From Pasteurellaceae bacterium Orientalotternb1 (lineage in GTDB: Bacteria; Pseudomonadota; Gammaproteobacteria; Enterobacterales; Pasteurellaceae): a stretch of 64,000 nucleotides of DNA. The stretch covers positions 842,911 through 906,910 of the forward strand of contig CP015028.1 of the NCBI GenBank assembly GCA_011455275.1. The letters are read 5' to 3'. Shown here piece after piece: positions 19,229 to 28,589 of the stretch (its first letter is position 1; each line of letters opens with the position of its first letter). The notes beneath the pieces were generated by a model. That model was given only the letters and a program-made list of their open reading frames with translations. It was not told the DNA's origin and did not search any database. A program made the translations under genes and the position numbers.

Positions 19229-20533
19229 TCATTCACTCTCCAACACCATTGCCGCTCCTAATCCCCCTAAACCACTCGAGGCAACAAGCGACATTCCGCC
19301 GCCGTTGCGTTTTAAGGCATTGAGAGATTGAATTAAAATTCGTAGGCTGGTAGCCGCTCGTGGGTTGCCAAAGGCAATGGAGCCGCCTAAATGATTGAGT
19401 TTATCTGGGTCAATTTTACCGAGACAAGCGGTGCGATTGAGCTGATTTTTTGCAAATTCATCGCTTTCAAACAACCGCATATTCACTAACATTTGGCTGG
19501 CAGACGTTTCGTGAATATCAATTAAATCAATATGTTGCAGATTAATATTGGCACGTTCTAAGGCTAAATGGCTCGCCACTGTTGCCCCCATAAACATATT
19601 CTGCCAAATATCGTTGCCCGTAATTGCATAGGAACGAATGTAGCCGAGCGGGTTCAATCCTAACTCTTTGGCACGATTTTCTCGCATTAACAACACCGCC
19701 GCCGCACCGTCCACCGCTTTGGGCATATTGGCTTCGGTCACGGTGGCATAACTTTTCGCTATAATCGGTTCGGCATTGTCGTAATAACTTTGGCGGGTTG
19801 CAGCAGGAATGAGAGTATCAGACACCACAAAATCGGTGTACGGGCGAGGGAAAGATTGCATCACCTCGCCTTTCAGCAATCCAAGTTTCCACGCATCTGC
19901 CGCTTTTTGATTGGAATGGCGAGCAAAGTCATCCTGCTCCGCTCGGGTAATATGAAATTGTTGAGCCATCTGCTCGGAAATTTCCGCCACAGAGAGCTGG
20001 GTCATATAATCTTTTAAATTGACGCCATGGGGCTTAAGATCCCACCACGAGAAACGGCGAAACTGTTCGAATTTTTTCTCAAGAGTCGGGGCATTAAAAA
20101 TGCCTTTTAATTTATGAATAACACGGGGGCTGATGCTAAAGGGAGCATTGGAAATGGAATCCGCCCCGCCAGCGATCCCCACTGAAATCGAACCACTGAC
20201 GATACTGCCCGCTACATTGACCAAAGCTTGCAAGCCCGACAAGCAAGAACTGCTTAGCGTATAGGCTTGTAAATGGGGCATATTCAACGCCAACGCAATT
20301 TCACGAGCTGGGTTAGGAATATCGGGCTGCTGAATCACTTGCCCAAACACCAACTGATCAAGCTGACTGCGTTCGATCGCACTGCGACTCAACAATTCGT
20401 TGGTCACCATTGTGCCTAAATCCGTGGCATAAGACGATTTAAATCCCGCATCTCGCTGCACAAACGGCGTTCGTAACCCCGCTACAATCGCCACCCGCTC
20501 ACCTTGCGGATTGAGAAGATGTTGTTTCGCCAT
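19229..20533 (-). CDS. fadI: FadI-like thiolase family protein with altered active site
   Basis: A 434-residue thiolase-superfamily protein (FadI type). The nucleophilic cysteine is present (SSSCLSGLQ, C97) and the HEAFA-type motif appears as IHETSAS. Two other catalytic positions differ from working thiolases: the GHP histidine is Asn (GSIAFGNPRAAT), and the C-terminal cysteine normally in CAAGGLGAAM is Ser (ASSGLGGLGAAM). I checked both codons on the reverse strand (AAC and the TCG-AGT pair). Start ATG has AAGGA upstream. It is first in an operon with fadJ. It could be a condensing or degraded enzyme rather than a 3-ketoacyl-CoA thiolase. Confidence 0.82.
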   Translation of the reverse strand: MAKQHLLNPQGERVAIVAGLRTPFVQRDAGFKSSYATDLGTMVTNELLSRSAIERSQLDQLVFGQVIQQPDIPNPAREIALALNMPHLQAYTLSSSCLSGLQALVNVAGSIVSGSISVGIAGGADSISNAPFSISPRVIHKLKGIFNAPTLEKKFEQFRRFSWWDLKPHGVNLKDYMTQLSVAEISEQMAQQFHITRAEQDDFARHSNQKAADAWKLGLLKGEVMQSFPRPYTDFVVSDTLIPAATRQSYYDNAEPIIAKSYATVTEANMPKAVDGAAAVLLMRENRAKELGLNPLGYIRSYAITGNDIWQNMFMGATVASHLALERANINLQHIDLIDIHETSASQMLVNMRLFESDEFAKNQLNRTACLGKIDPDKLNHLGGSIAFGNPRAATSLRILIQSLNALKRNGGGMSLVASSGLGGLGAAMVLESE

Positions 20534-20597
20534 AGGATTCCTTTTATTTAAGACAAAATTGGCGGAATTTTAACACGCCATTAACCAAAGCGGAAAA

Positions 20598-20744
20598 ACA
20601 AGCGGTCAGATTTTAGGATTTTTTTGCAAATGGATTTAAAATAACGGCTGATTTAACATTTTTCTCTCATATTTACGAAGAAACGGTTAAGCAAGCAAAA
20701 TCCAAGGGGCTATTTGCAAAATTTCTGAAAAATCTGACCGCTTG
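20598..20744. repeat. Facing pair of extended USS between fadI and coaE
   Basis: ACAAGCGGTCA-N14-TTTGCAAA at 20598-20630 and TTTGCAAA ... TGACCGCTTG at about 20713-20744, in opposite orientation in the divergent fadI/coaE gap. They are too far apart for a typical terminator. A CCCCCGC-TAAA-GCGGGG hairpin ending GGCAGAAT follows before coaE. Confidence 0.7.
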
Positions 20745-20788
20745 CCCCCTACTTCCCCCGCTAAAGCGGGGCAGAATAATATATTTAA

Positions 20789-21599
<811 letters not shown>

Positions 21600-21603
21600 C
21601 CAT

Positions 21604-21636
21604 ACAAGCGGTCAGATCCGCTGATTTTTTTGCAAA
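21604..21636 (+). repeat. Extended USS after yacG
   Basis: ACAAGCGGTCA, 14-base gap, TTTGCAAA: an exact two-part copy in the convergent gap between yacG and sodA. Confidence 0.85.
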
Positions 21637-21637
21637 A

Positions 21638-21660
21638 AAATGGTGGGACCCCCACCATTT
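21638..21660 (-). terminator. Terminator of sodA
   Basis: AAATGGTGGG/CCCACCATTT stem with a 3-base loop. On the minus strand it is followed by seven T's. It may also end coaE-yacG on the plus strand less efficiently. Confidence 0.75.
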
Positions 21661-21674
21661 CTACCTATCAAAAA

Positions 21675-22316
21675 TTATTTTGCACAACCGCAAGTTGCGA
21701 CTTTTTTCTCGAAACGTGCTGCCGCTTCGTCCCAGTTCACCACGTTCCAGAACGCTTTAATGAAGTCTGGACGGCGGTTTTGGTAGTTTAAGTAGTAAGC
21801 GTGTTCCCACACGTCTAAACCTAAAATTGGGTAGCCTGAAACACCAGCCACTTCTTTACCCATCAATGGGTTGTCTTGGTTTGCCGTTGAAACCACAGAC
21901 AATTTGCCGTCTTCCAATACTAACCACGCCCAGCCAGAACCGAAACGAGTTGCCGCAGCTTTTTCAAATTCCGCTTGGAAGGCTTCCACTGAACCAAAAT
22001 CGCGCACGATAGCGTCTTTTAATGCACCGCCTAAGGTTGTACCTTTTTTCAGCCCTTTCCAGAAAAGATAGTGATTAGCGTGGCCGCCCACGTTATTGCG
22101 CACTGCAGTACGAATTTCGGCAGGCACGATAGATAAATCTTGAATTAATGAACCAGGGCACTTTTCTAATAATTCAGGGTGAGCTTCTAACGCTGCGTTT
22201 GCGTTGTTGATGTAGGCTTGGTGATGTTTAGAATGGTGGATTTCCATTGTTTTTGCATCGAAATGTGGCTCTAACGCATCATATGCGTAGCCTAATTCAG
22301 GTAATGTGTATGCCAT
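21675..22316 (-). CDS. sodA: Superoxide dismutase [Mn/Fe family, SodA type]
   Basis: Cytoplasmic enzyme converting superoxide to hydrogen peroxide and oxygen. The 213-residue protein has the four metal ligands H27 ([11 protein letters not shown]), H82 ([10 protein letters not shown]), D168 and H172 ([12 protein letters not shown]). GGHANH and Gln at QDNPLMG are Mn-type features. It ends with an unusual cysteine-containing tail, [13 protein letters not shown], longer than in E. coli SodA. The start is the ATG at 22316, with GGATTT upstream on the minus strand. Confidence 0.96.
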   Translation of the reverse strand: MAYTLPELGYAYDALEPHFDAKTMEIHHSKHHQAYINNANAALEAHPELLEKCPGSLIQDLSIVPAEIRTAVRNNVGGHANHYLFWKGLKKGTTLGGALKDAIVRDFGSVEAFQAEFEKAAATRFGSGWAWLVLEDGKLSVVSTANQDNPLMGKEVAGVSGYPILGLDVWEHAYYLNYQNRRPDFIKAFWNVVNWDEAAARFEKKVATCGCAK

Positions 22317-22487
22317 TTTTAAATCCTCAAAAATAATTGGTAAAATTTGAGTCTAAACTCACCGCTTATCCTATCAAAAAATCACCGATGCACCTAGAAT
22401 TTTTTGATCTAACGCAAAATATCTACGGCAACTAAAACTTTACTTTATCAATCACAAATACTACAATGGCGTACTCAAATTTTAGGA

Positions 22488-22815
22488 TTGAAGGCTATGC
22501 ACTCTGTCGCAGAATCAGAGATCTATTTGCGTCTTGTTAAAGATATTTTGACTCAAATAGAGCAAGAAGAGCTTGTAGTTTATCTTGCTCATCACCCCGA
22601 ATGTGGTGATGTAATTCCCCATAGCGGTGGATGTCGTAAATTACGTTGGCAACGGAAAGGAATGGGGAAAACAAGGCGGTTCACGGGTAATTTATTTTAA
22701 TCGCTTAGAAAATGGTAAAATTTATTTATTGCTCATTTATGCGAAAGCAAAGACAGAAAATATCCCAGCACATATTTTGAAACAAATTAAAGAGGAGTTG
22801 GAACAATGGATTTAG
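22488..22815 (+). pseudogene. RelE/HigB-type toxin gene, frameshifted
   Basis: Two overlapping frames together encode a RelE/HigB-like toxin. The first (from TTG 22488 or ATG 22497) ends ...GDVIPHSGGCRKLRWQRKGMGK and then stops. The +1 frame continues QGGSRVIYFNRLENGKIYLLLIYAKAKTENIP to 22815. Removing one A from the AAAA run in GGGGAAAAC (about 22667-22675) restores the family sequence GCRKxRWxxKGxGKxGGxRVIYF. The second frame overlaps the antitoxin start by 10 bases, as in functional pairs. It is either a mutation, a sequencing error, or programmed slippage on the A run. Confidence 0.8.
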
Positions 22816-23117
22816 AAAAAATTAATGTTGCCGAATATGAATTTAGTGGCGAAGAGTTGGGCGAGTTGCTTTTACAATCGGTAAAGCAAGTTAAACAAGG
22901 GCAATTAGGGAACGTTCGCCAAATCACGGTCAATGAAGCAGTAGAGGCTCGGAAAAAAACAGGGCTATCACAAGCAGATTTTGCGGAAATTATGGGGATT
23001 TCCGTTCGTACCTTGCAAGGTTGGGAACAAGGCAGACGTTTACCGTCTGGACCTGCTGCGACTTTGTTGAAAATTGCGACTAAGTATCCTGAAACCTTGA
23101 TAGAATTACGAACCTAA
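22806..23117 (+). CDS. XRE-family antitoxin (HigA-like)
   Basis: A 103-residue DNA-binding protein with a helix-turn-helix of the Cro/C1 type in its C-terminal half (TGLSQADFAEIMGISVRTLQ, then GWEQGRRLPSGPAA). The N-terminal half (about 1-45) would contact the toxin. GAGGAG lies 8 bases before the ATG. It follows and overlaps the toxin reading frame, the toxin-first order known for HigBA/RelE-XRE systems. As its toxin is frameshifted, it may now be an orphan repressor. Confidence 0.85.
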   Translation: MDLEKINVAEYEFSGEELGELLLQSVKQVKQGQLGNVRQITVNEAVEARKKTGLSQADFAEIMGISVRTLQGWEQGRRLPSGPAATLLKIATKYPETLIELRT

Positions 23118-23136
23118 AATTTTTCATAAAAAACCA

Positions 23137-23165
23137 TTGACAAAGCAATCGTTTTCGCACATTCT
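23137..23165 (+). promoter_or_regulatory. Candidate promoter of the thr operon
   Basis: A perfect TTGACA at 23137-23142, then 17 bases, then CATTCT as a weak -10. It is 35-60 bases upstream of the leader peptide ATG. The weak -10 keeps confidence moderate. Confidence 0.45.
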
Positions 23166-23199
23166 TTTGCCTGTTTTTTAACTCTCGAACGAGAATTGT

Positions 23200-23274
23200 A
23201 TGAACCGTTTCAGCACCATTACCACTACGATTATGACCATTATGTTGCCACATAGTGCGGGTGTTCGTAGCTAA
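23200..23274 (+). CDS. thrL: thr operon leader peptide
   Basis: A 24-residue peptide, MNRFSTITTTIMTIM at its start, with five threonine and three isoleucine codons among residues 6-14. It lies just upstream of an attenuator hairpin and thrA. Ribosome stalling at the Thr/Ile codons when these charged tRNAs are scarce would prevent the terminator at 23303-23327 from forming. The same logic is known for E. coli thrL, whose peptide is MKRISTTITTTI-like. Confidence 0.9.
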   Translation: MNRFSTITTTIMTIMLPHSAGVRS

Positions 23275-23302
23275 AAGAAAGCAGAACGGAACGAATTCTA
23301 GA

Positions 23303-23327
23303 ACCCGCTTATTTAGCGGGTTTTTTT
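23303..23327 (+). terminator. Attenuator terminator of the thr operon
   Basis: ACCCGC-TTATTTA-GCGGGT stem followed by seven T's, 29 bases after the thrL stop and 41 before thrA. Confidence 0.9.
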
Positions 23328-23367
23328 GTATCATATTTGCAATATCACAACATTTTCAGGAGAAACT

Positions 23368-25824
23368 ATGCGAGTTCTTAAATTTGGCGGCACCTCTTTA
23401 GCGAATGCAGAACGCTTTATGCAGGCAGCCGATATCATCGAAAAAGCCCATTTGAGCGATCAAGCCGCAGGCGTGTTGTCTGCTCCCGCCAAAATCACCA
23501 ATCACCTTGTCGCCATTGTGGATAAAGCCCAAACTGGCGAATCTTACCAAGCCAATCTTGACGAAGCCAACGACATTTTCAATAACATTATCAATGGATT
23601 ACACGCCGTAAATCCGAAATTCGATCGTGATGGCTTACACACTTTCATTCAAGCGGAACTGCAAGATATCTGTCATATCGCAGCAGAAGCGGCAAAACAT
23701 AAATTCTGCCCAGACAACGTCAGTGCAACGGTACATAGCCGTGGTGAGAAATTGTCGATTGCGATGATGAAAGCGTGGTTTGAAGCGAAAGGCTATGAAG
23801 TAACTCGCATTGATCCTGTGGAGAAATTACTCGCTCACGGTAGCTATTTAGAGTCTTCGGTGGATATTGAAGAATCCACTAAACGCATGGATGCGGTTTC
23901 AATTCCGAAGAAAAATGTTGTACTAATGGCGGGTTTCACGGCGGGCAACGATAAAGGCGAATTGGTATTACTTGGACGTAACGGTTCGGACTACTCTGCA
24001 GCCTGCTTGGCTGCGTGCTTAAAAGCGGATGTATGCGAAATTTGGACGGATGTGGACGGCGTTTACACTTGTGATCCACGCTTAGTACCTGATGCAATCT
24101 GTTTAGAATCAATGAGTTACCAAGAAGCAATGGAGCTTTCTTACTTCGGGGCGAAAGTCATCCATCCTCGCACTATCGGTCCACTTGTGCCGCTCAACAT
24201 TCCGTGCTTAATCAAAAACACCCACAATCCAGATGCCAAAGGCACCATCATTGACGGCAATGTGGCAACAGACGGCTTGAAAGTGAAAGGCATTACCAAC
24301 TTAGATAACGTGGCAATGTTTAATGTATCGGGTTCAGGTATGCAAGGAATGGTCGGTATGGCAGCTCGTGTCTTCTCGACAATGTCAAAAGCGGGCATTT
24401 CAGTCATTTTAATTACCCAATCTTCTTCCGAATACAGCATTAGCTTCTGTGTGCCAGTGAAATCGGTTGAAAAAGCGTTATCGGCGTTAAATGCGGAGTT
24501 CGCTCAAGAATTGAAAGAAGGCTTGCTCGATCCTGTTGATGTCATCAAAGATCTCTCTGTTATTTCAGTGGTAGGTGATGGTATGCGAACCTCAAAAGGT
24601 ATCGCCGCTCGATTTTTCTCTGCCCTTGCCCAAGCGAACATCAGCATTGTGGCGATTGCCCAAGGTTCATCTGAACGTTCTATTTCTGCAGTCGTGCCGC
24701 TGAATAAAGCGATTGAAGCAGTGAAAGCAACCCATAAAGCATTGTTTAATAACAAAAAAGTGGTTGATATGTTTTTAGTCGGCGTGGGCGGTGTTGGCAG
24801 CGAGTTGATCGAACAGATCAAACAACAAAAGGAATACTTGGCAAAGAAGGACATTGAAATCCGTGTGTGTGCCTTAGCGAACTCTAACAAAATGTTGCTC
24901 GACCAAAATGGGCTTTCTCTTGAAAACTGGAAAGCCGATTTAGAGCAAGCGACTCAGCCATCTGACTTTGATGTGTTGCTTTCGTTCATCAAATTACACC
25001 ACGTAGTAAACCCTGTTTTTGTGGACTGTACCACAGCACAATCGGTCGCCAATTTATACGCTCGTGCCTTAAAAGAAGGCTTCCACGTGGTCACACCAAA
25101 CAAGAAAGCCAACACCTCAAGCTACGCTTACTACCAAGAAATGCGTGAAAATGCCCGCCAAAGCCAACACAAATTCTTATACGAAACCAATGTGGGTGCA
25201 GGCTTACCCGTCATTGAGAACTTGCAAAACTTGCTGGCAGCAGGCGATGAAGTCGAAAAATTTGAGGGTATTCTCTCTGGCTCGCTCTCGTTCATTTTCG
25301 GTAAATTAGAAGAAGGTTTGAGCTTATCGGAAGCGACATTGATCGCTAAAGAGAAAGGTTTTACCGAGCCTGATCCTCGTGATGATTTGTCAGGGCAAGA
25401 CGTGGCTCGTAAGTTGTTGATTCTTGCACGTGAAACGGGTTTACCGCTTGAATTAAGCGATATTGAAGTGGAAGGTGTATTGGCAAAAGGCTTTGCCGAC
25501 GGCAAAACCACTGACGAGTTTCTAGCGATGTTGCCTGAACTTGATGGCGAATTTGCAAAAAAAGTGGCGGAAGCGACCGCTTGTGGCAAGGTGTTACGCT
25601 ATGTGGGCGTGATTGAAGGCGATAAATGCAAAGTTTCCATCAAGGCCGTGGAAGCGGACGATCCACTCTACAAAGTGAAAAATGGCGAAAACGCTCTGGC
25701 ATTCTACACCCGCTACTACAACCCAATTCCGTTGTTACTACGTGGCTACGGGGCAGGCAATAGCGTGACTGCCGCAGGCATTTTTGCCGATATTCTCCGC
25801 ACACTTCACGGGGGGGCAAGCTAA
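23368..25824 (+). CDS. thrA: Bifunctional aspartokinase I / homoserine dehydrogenase I
   Basis: Fused enzyme of 818 residues (E. coli 820) catalysing the first and third steps from aspartate to threonine. The N-terminal aspartokinase begins [17 protein letters not shown] (KFGGTS substrate motif). Two ACT regulatory domains lie at about 310-460 (around [15 protein letters not shown] and [16 protein letters not shown]). Homoserine dehydrogenase begins near 465 with NAD motif [12 protein letters not shown] and contains the catalytic KxGxSxxxxxNKK-type region (TPNKKANT). The ATG at 23368 has AGGAGA upstream and is preferred over an in-frame start 14 codons earlier inside the attenuator. It is regulated by thrL attenuation. 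Confidence 0.98.
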   Translation: MRVLKFGGTSLANAERFMQAADIIEKAHLSDQAAGVLSAPAKITNHLVAIVDKAQTGESYQANLDEANDIFNNIINGLHAVNPKFDRDGLHTFIQAELQDICHIAAEAAKHKFCPDNVSATVHSRGEKLSIAMMKAWFEAKGYEVTRIDPVEKLLAHGSYLESSVDIEESTKRMDAVSIPKKNVVLMAGFTAGNDKGELVLLGRNGSDYSAACLAACLKADVCEIWTDVDGVYTCDPRLVPDAICLESMSYQEAMELSYFGAKVIHPRTIGPLVPLNIPCLIKNTHNPDAKGTIIDGNVATDGLKVKGITNLDNVAMFNVSGSGMQGMVGMAARVFSTMSKAGISVILITQSSSEYSISFCVPVKSVEKALSALNAEFAQELKEGLLDPVDVIKDLSVISVVGDGMRTSKGIAARFFSALAQANISIVAIAQGSSERSISAVVPLNKAIEAVKATHKALFNNKKVVDMFLVGVGGVGSELIEQIKQQKEYLAKKDIEIRVCALANSNKMLLDQNGLSLENWKADLEQATQPSDFDVLLSFIKLHHVVNPVFVDCTTAQSVANLYARALKEGFHVVTPNKKANTSSYAYYQEMRENARQSQHKFLYETNVGAGLPVIENLQNLLAAGDEVEKFEGILSGSLSFIFGKLEEGLSLSEATLIAKEKGFTEPDPRDDLSGQDVARKLLILARETGLPLELSDIEVEGVLAKGFADGKTTDEFLAMLPELDGEFAKKVAEATACGKVLRYVGVIEGDKCKVSIKAVEADDPLYKVKNGENALAFYTRYYNPIPLLLRGYGAGNSVTAAGIFADILRTLHGGAS

Positions 25825-26771
25825 TGGTTTTACGCATTTATGCACCTGCTTCAAGTGCCAACCTGAGCGTTGGCTTTGACTCACTTGGGGCGGCAATTTC
25901 GCCAATCGATGGCTCTCTGCTCGGGGATGTCGTACAAATTGAAGCGTGCGAAAACGAGTTTGAACTAGAAAATGCGGGCTATTTCGTGCGGAAATTGCCG
26001 AAAGAGCTGCAGAAAAATATCGTGTATCAAGCCTATGTGCTGTTTAGCGAACGGTTAAAATTGCGTGGTGGGGCAGTAAAAAAACTACGCCTGACGCTCG
26101 AAAAAAATATGCCGATCGGTTCAGGGCTTGGTTCAAGTGCGTGTTCGATTGTAGCGGCATTAGTCGCTCTAAATCGGTTCCACGAGGAGCCGTTTTCAAA
26201 AATGGAATTGTTGGAAATGATGGGCGAATTGGAAGGTAGAATTTCAGGTTCAATCCACTACGATAACGTCGCCCCGTGCTATTTAGGTGGCTTGCAGTTG
26301 ATGACCCAATCCCTCGGCAACATCTGCCAACCATTACCATTCTTTGACGAATGGTACTGGGTGCTTGCCTACCCAGGGATTGAAGTTTCCACTGCCGAAG
26401 CCCGTGCGATTTTGCCGAAAAGCTACACTCGCCAAGACGTGATCGCACAAGCCCGTTATTTAGGCAGTTTCGTCCACGCTTGCCACTCTCAACAGGCACA
26501 GTTAGCGGCGTTGATGATGAAAGATTTGGTCGCTGAACCCTATCGTGAAGCCTTACTGCCAAACTTCCCTGAAGTTCGCCAAGGCTGTAAAGATCTCGGT
26601 GCATTAGCGGTTGGCATTTCAGGCTCAGGCCCAACGATGTTCGCCATCGCCCCTGATCTTGAACACGCCCAAAAACTCTCTGCCTATTTGGAAAAACATT
26701 ACCTGCAAACCAACGAAGGTTTTATCCACATCTGTAAAGTGGATAACCAAGGGGCTAGGGAACTCCGCTAA
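25824..26771 (+). CDS. thrB: Homoserine kinase
   Basis: GHMP-family kinase of 315 residues that phosphorylates homoserine. Motif 1 ([23 protein letters not shown]) is at the N-terminus, the ATP loop [12 protein letters not shown] lies near residue 95, and the C-terminal [13 protein letters not shown] motif is present. The ATG overlaps the thrA stop by one base (TAATG). thrC would be expected next; instead there are 37 bases with a USS, then an insertion-sequence remnant. Threonine synthase must be encoded elsewhere or be missing. Confidence 0.97.
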   Translation: MVLRIYAPASSANLSVGFDSLGAAISPIDGSLLGDVVQIEACENEFELENAGYFVRKLPKELQKNIVYQAYVLFSERLKLRGGAVKKLRLTLEKNMPIGSGLGSSACSIVAALVALNRFHEEPFSKMELLEMMGELEGRISGSIHYDNVAPCYLGGLQLMTQSLGNICQPLPFFDEWYWVLAYPGIEVSTAEARAILPKSYTRQDVIAQARYLGSFVHACHSQQAQLAALMMKDLVAEPYREALLPNFPEVRQGCKDLGALAVGISGSGPTMFAIAPDLEHAQKLSAYLEKHYLQTNEGFIHICKVDNQGARELR

Positions 26772-26775
26772 CCTG

Positions 26776-26808
26776 ACAAGCGGTCAGTTTCTCCAAAAGT
26801 TTTGCAAA
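26776..26808 (+). repeat. Extended USS between thrB and an IS remnant
   Basis: ACAAGCGGTCA, 14-base gap, TTTGCAAA. The last base directly abuts the left terminal repeat of the IS remnant, so the insertion point coincides with the end of the USS. Confidence 0.85.
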
Positions 26809-27172
26809 TGATCTGCACCCAAAAGTTGGACTAAACAACCAATAGATTAAGGTGCAGATTTTTTATGACGAAATACAACAAACCTTTCAAACAGTAGGTC
26901 ATTGAATTTTATCTTCAGAAGGGTAAAAATCGGTCACTCACTCGACTTTAAATTATCCGTGGATGATGCAAACGTTGGCTGAAGGGGAAATGTAAACGGA
27001 ATACTATTTTGGCAAATGGTTTAACCCCTTTGCTGAATTTGAGAGAACGCTTCACAAGTATGTTCATTATTACAACTATAAGCGTGTTCAAGCGAAACTA
27101 AAAGGACTCAACCCTGTGCGTACAGAACTCAGTCCTTGAATTAAATCAGTCTAACTTTTTGAGGTCAGATCA
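26809..27172 (+). mobile_element. IS3-family (IS150-like) element, internally deleted
   Basis: A 364-base remnant bounded by TGATCTGCACCCAAAAGTTG on the left and, reading inward from the right, TGATCTGACCTCAAAAAGTT. Behind the left end is the start of an OrfA-type transposase (MTKYNKPFKQ, then stop). Near the right end is the C-terminus of an OrfB transposase, ending in FERTLHKYVHYYNYKRVQAK and KGLNPVRTELSP. Everything between is deleted and scrambled. No 3-base target duplication is visible (AAA against TAT). Confidence 0.85.
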
Positions 27173-27187
27173 TATGTTGGATAGAAA

Positions 27188-27400
27188 TTATTTCAACACA
27201 GCCACATCAATTGCAGAAGGACCACGATCAGAATTTTGTAGGTTATATTCTACTTTGTCGCCTTCTTTTAAAGTACGGAAATTGGTGCCGACGATACCAG
27301 AGAAATGAACGAAAAGATCTTTGCCGTTATCTGCTGGAGTGATGAAGCCGAACCCTTTGGCTTCGTTGAACCATTTTACGGAACCTTGTAATTTAGACAT
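27188..27400 (-). CDS. Cold-shock domain protein (CspA family)
   Basis: A 70-residue single-stranded nucleic-acid-binding protein. RNP1 reads KGFGFI and RNP2 reads LFVHF, within MSKLQGSVKWFNEAKGFGF... The start is the ATG at 27398-27400, with GGAAG upstream. A longer in-frame reading to 27583 lies in what is probably a long 5' untranslated region, as in thermosensing csp mRNAs. The sequence resembles CspA/CspC more than CspD, but I cannot assign a member. Confidence 0.92.
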   Translation of the reverse strand: MSKLQGSVKWFNEAKGFGFITPADNGKDLFVHFSGIVGTNFRTLKEGDKVEYNLQNSDRGPSAIDVAVLK

Positions 27401-27627
27401 AGTGTCTTCCTTTTTTGAAAATTTTAAATTTGTGCTTGTAAATCTAGAAACAAGCGGTAACGCTAAGAATTGAATTAAGAGATAGATATTAAAAGACTTG
27501 CAAGGAACAAATTTAAAACTTGTAGAGCTGGAAGTGCAAAAAATAACGAACTGATAAAACGAGCTTTTTAGCTTGGGTGGCATTAGAACACGTCAGCACA
27601 ATTAAAGCAAATGATTTCTAGAACTTT

Positions 27628-27684
27628 ACAAGCGGTCACTTTCCCCCCATTTTTTGCAAAAAATGACTAAAAAGCGACCGCTTA
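27628..27684. terminator. Facing USS pair, possible hairpin
   Basis: ACAAGCGGTCA-N14-TTTGCAAA followed by a degenerate CGACCGCTTA in the opposite sense. The arms can pair into a stem. It lies in the gap between the csp upstream region and the gene remnant at 27692-27905. Confidence 0.5.
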
Positions 27685-27691
27685 TATGACA

Positions 27692-27905
27692 TTATGCCCG
27701 TTTCATTTTACTTGATACGCTTGGGGCAAGTAAGCGTTTTGGTTGCGTACCTTCAGGATCGATATTACCGCAACGTACGGCGTGTAGATCGTGAACATCT
27801 TTGAGGAGAGGGCAGTATGGTTGATCGATCTTTGCCTTAACCAGCCAACAATTACATCAACGTTGCTTATAGGGAATTCCTTTTGAATCGCTTAGTAGCC
27901 TGCCA
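27692..27905 (-). pseudogene. Unidentified gene remnant (C-terminal fragment)
   Basis: On the minus strand a stretch of about 45 codons reads KAKIDQPYCPLLKDVHDLHA, continues VRCGNIDPEGTQPKRLL, and ends SSKMKRA then TAA. Upstream, in another frame, FPISNVDVIVGWL appears to continue it across one frameshift, and there is an earlier in-frame stop. The codons look protein-like, but I do not recognise the family. No start or ribosome site is visible. The rest of 27585-27960 holds only a USS pair and sequence without features. Confidence 0.35.
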
Positions 27906-27960
27906 TTTTTAACAATATCTGAATTAGGATATAAATTATTTACTCAGTGTAAATTTTCAC

Positions 27961-28458
27961 TTACGGAGATTCCGTCACGATCAATTTGCCATTATCAGTT
28001 TGCCAATCGACTTCGGCGATCACGGCAGGGTAAAAATGGACACTATGTTGAAAATGAGTGAGTGCTTGAGTGAGATTATAAACTAAAGGAAGGTGAGAAA
28101 TTAGCAGGATGTTTTTTGCCCCTTCGCTACGCAAAAAATCAAGATAGTTCAGTACATTATCTAAATTTCCACCTGGGGTGATGCCGTCCCAACTTTCTAT
28201 CATACGGGCAACATTTGCAAAACTTTGCACTGAACTGACCGCTTGCATACCCGCCAAGACTTGTTCGAGAGTTTGTTGCGTGCGTAGGTAAGGGCTGACT
28301 AAAATTTTATCTAAACTAACTTGTTGATCGCTAAACCTTTTTGCGAGCCATTGCCCTTGTTTAAAGGCGGTTTTCTGCCCATATTCGGTCAAGGTGCGTT
28401 GATTGTCAGTTTTTGCATTAAAACTCGCTTCGCCATGTCGCATTACCCAAATTCGCAT
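27961..28458 (-). CDS. sixA: Phosphohistidine phosphatase SixA
   Basis: Histidine-phosphatase superfamily protein of 165 residues that removes phosphate from phosphohistidine; in E. coli SixA acts on ArcB and the nitrogen PTS protein NPr. The RHG motif is at residues 7-9 (MRIWVMRHGEAS), with LVSPYLRTQQT and LLISHLPLVYNL further on. A USS sits in the coding sequence near 28234. GGGGAAAT precedes the ATG on the minus strand. The neighbour on the other side, pykA, is divergent. Confidence 0.93.
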   Translation of the reverse strand: MRIWVMRHGEASFNAKTDNQRTLTEYGQKTAFKQGQWLAKRFSDQQVSLDKILVSPYLRTQQTLEQVLAGMQAVSSVQSFANVARMIESWDGITPGGNLDNVLNYLDFLRSEGAKNILLISHLPLVYNLTQALTHFQHSVHFYPAVIAEVDWQTDNGKLIVTESP

Positions 28459-28589
28459 AATTCATTTCCCCTTGTATTTAAACTAAACAGATTTAAGCGT
28501 ATAATGCAGGGTGTTTTTTGTGGCTGCAAGCCCTAATTAAAAGATTTCATTTAATTTTTAACTATTAGCTCAAATGGAGAAACTTAATA

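Noticed and set aside
26809-27172. Active insertion sequence
   Set aside because: Terminal repeats are recognisable, but most of both transposase frames is deleted and no target duplication is visible, so it is only a remnant.
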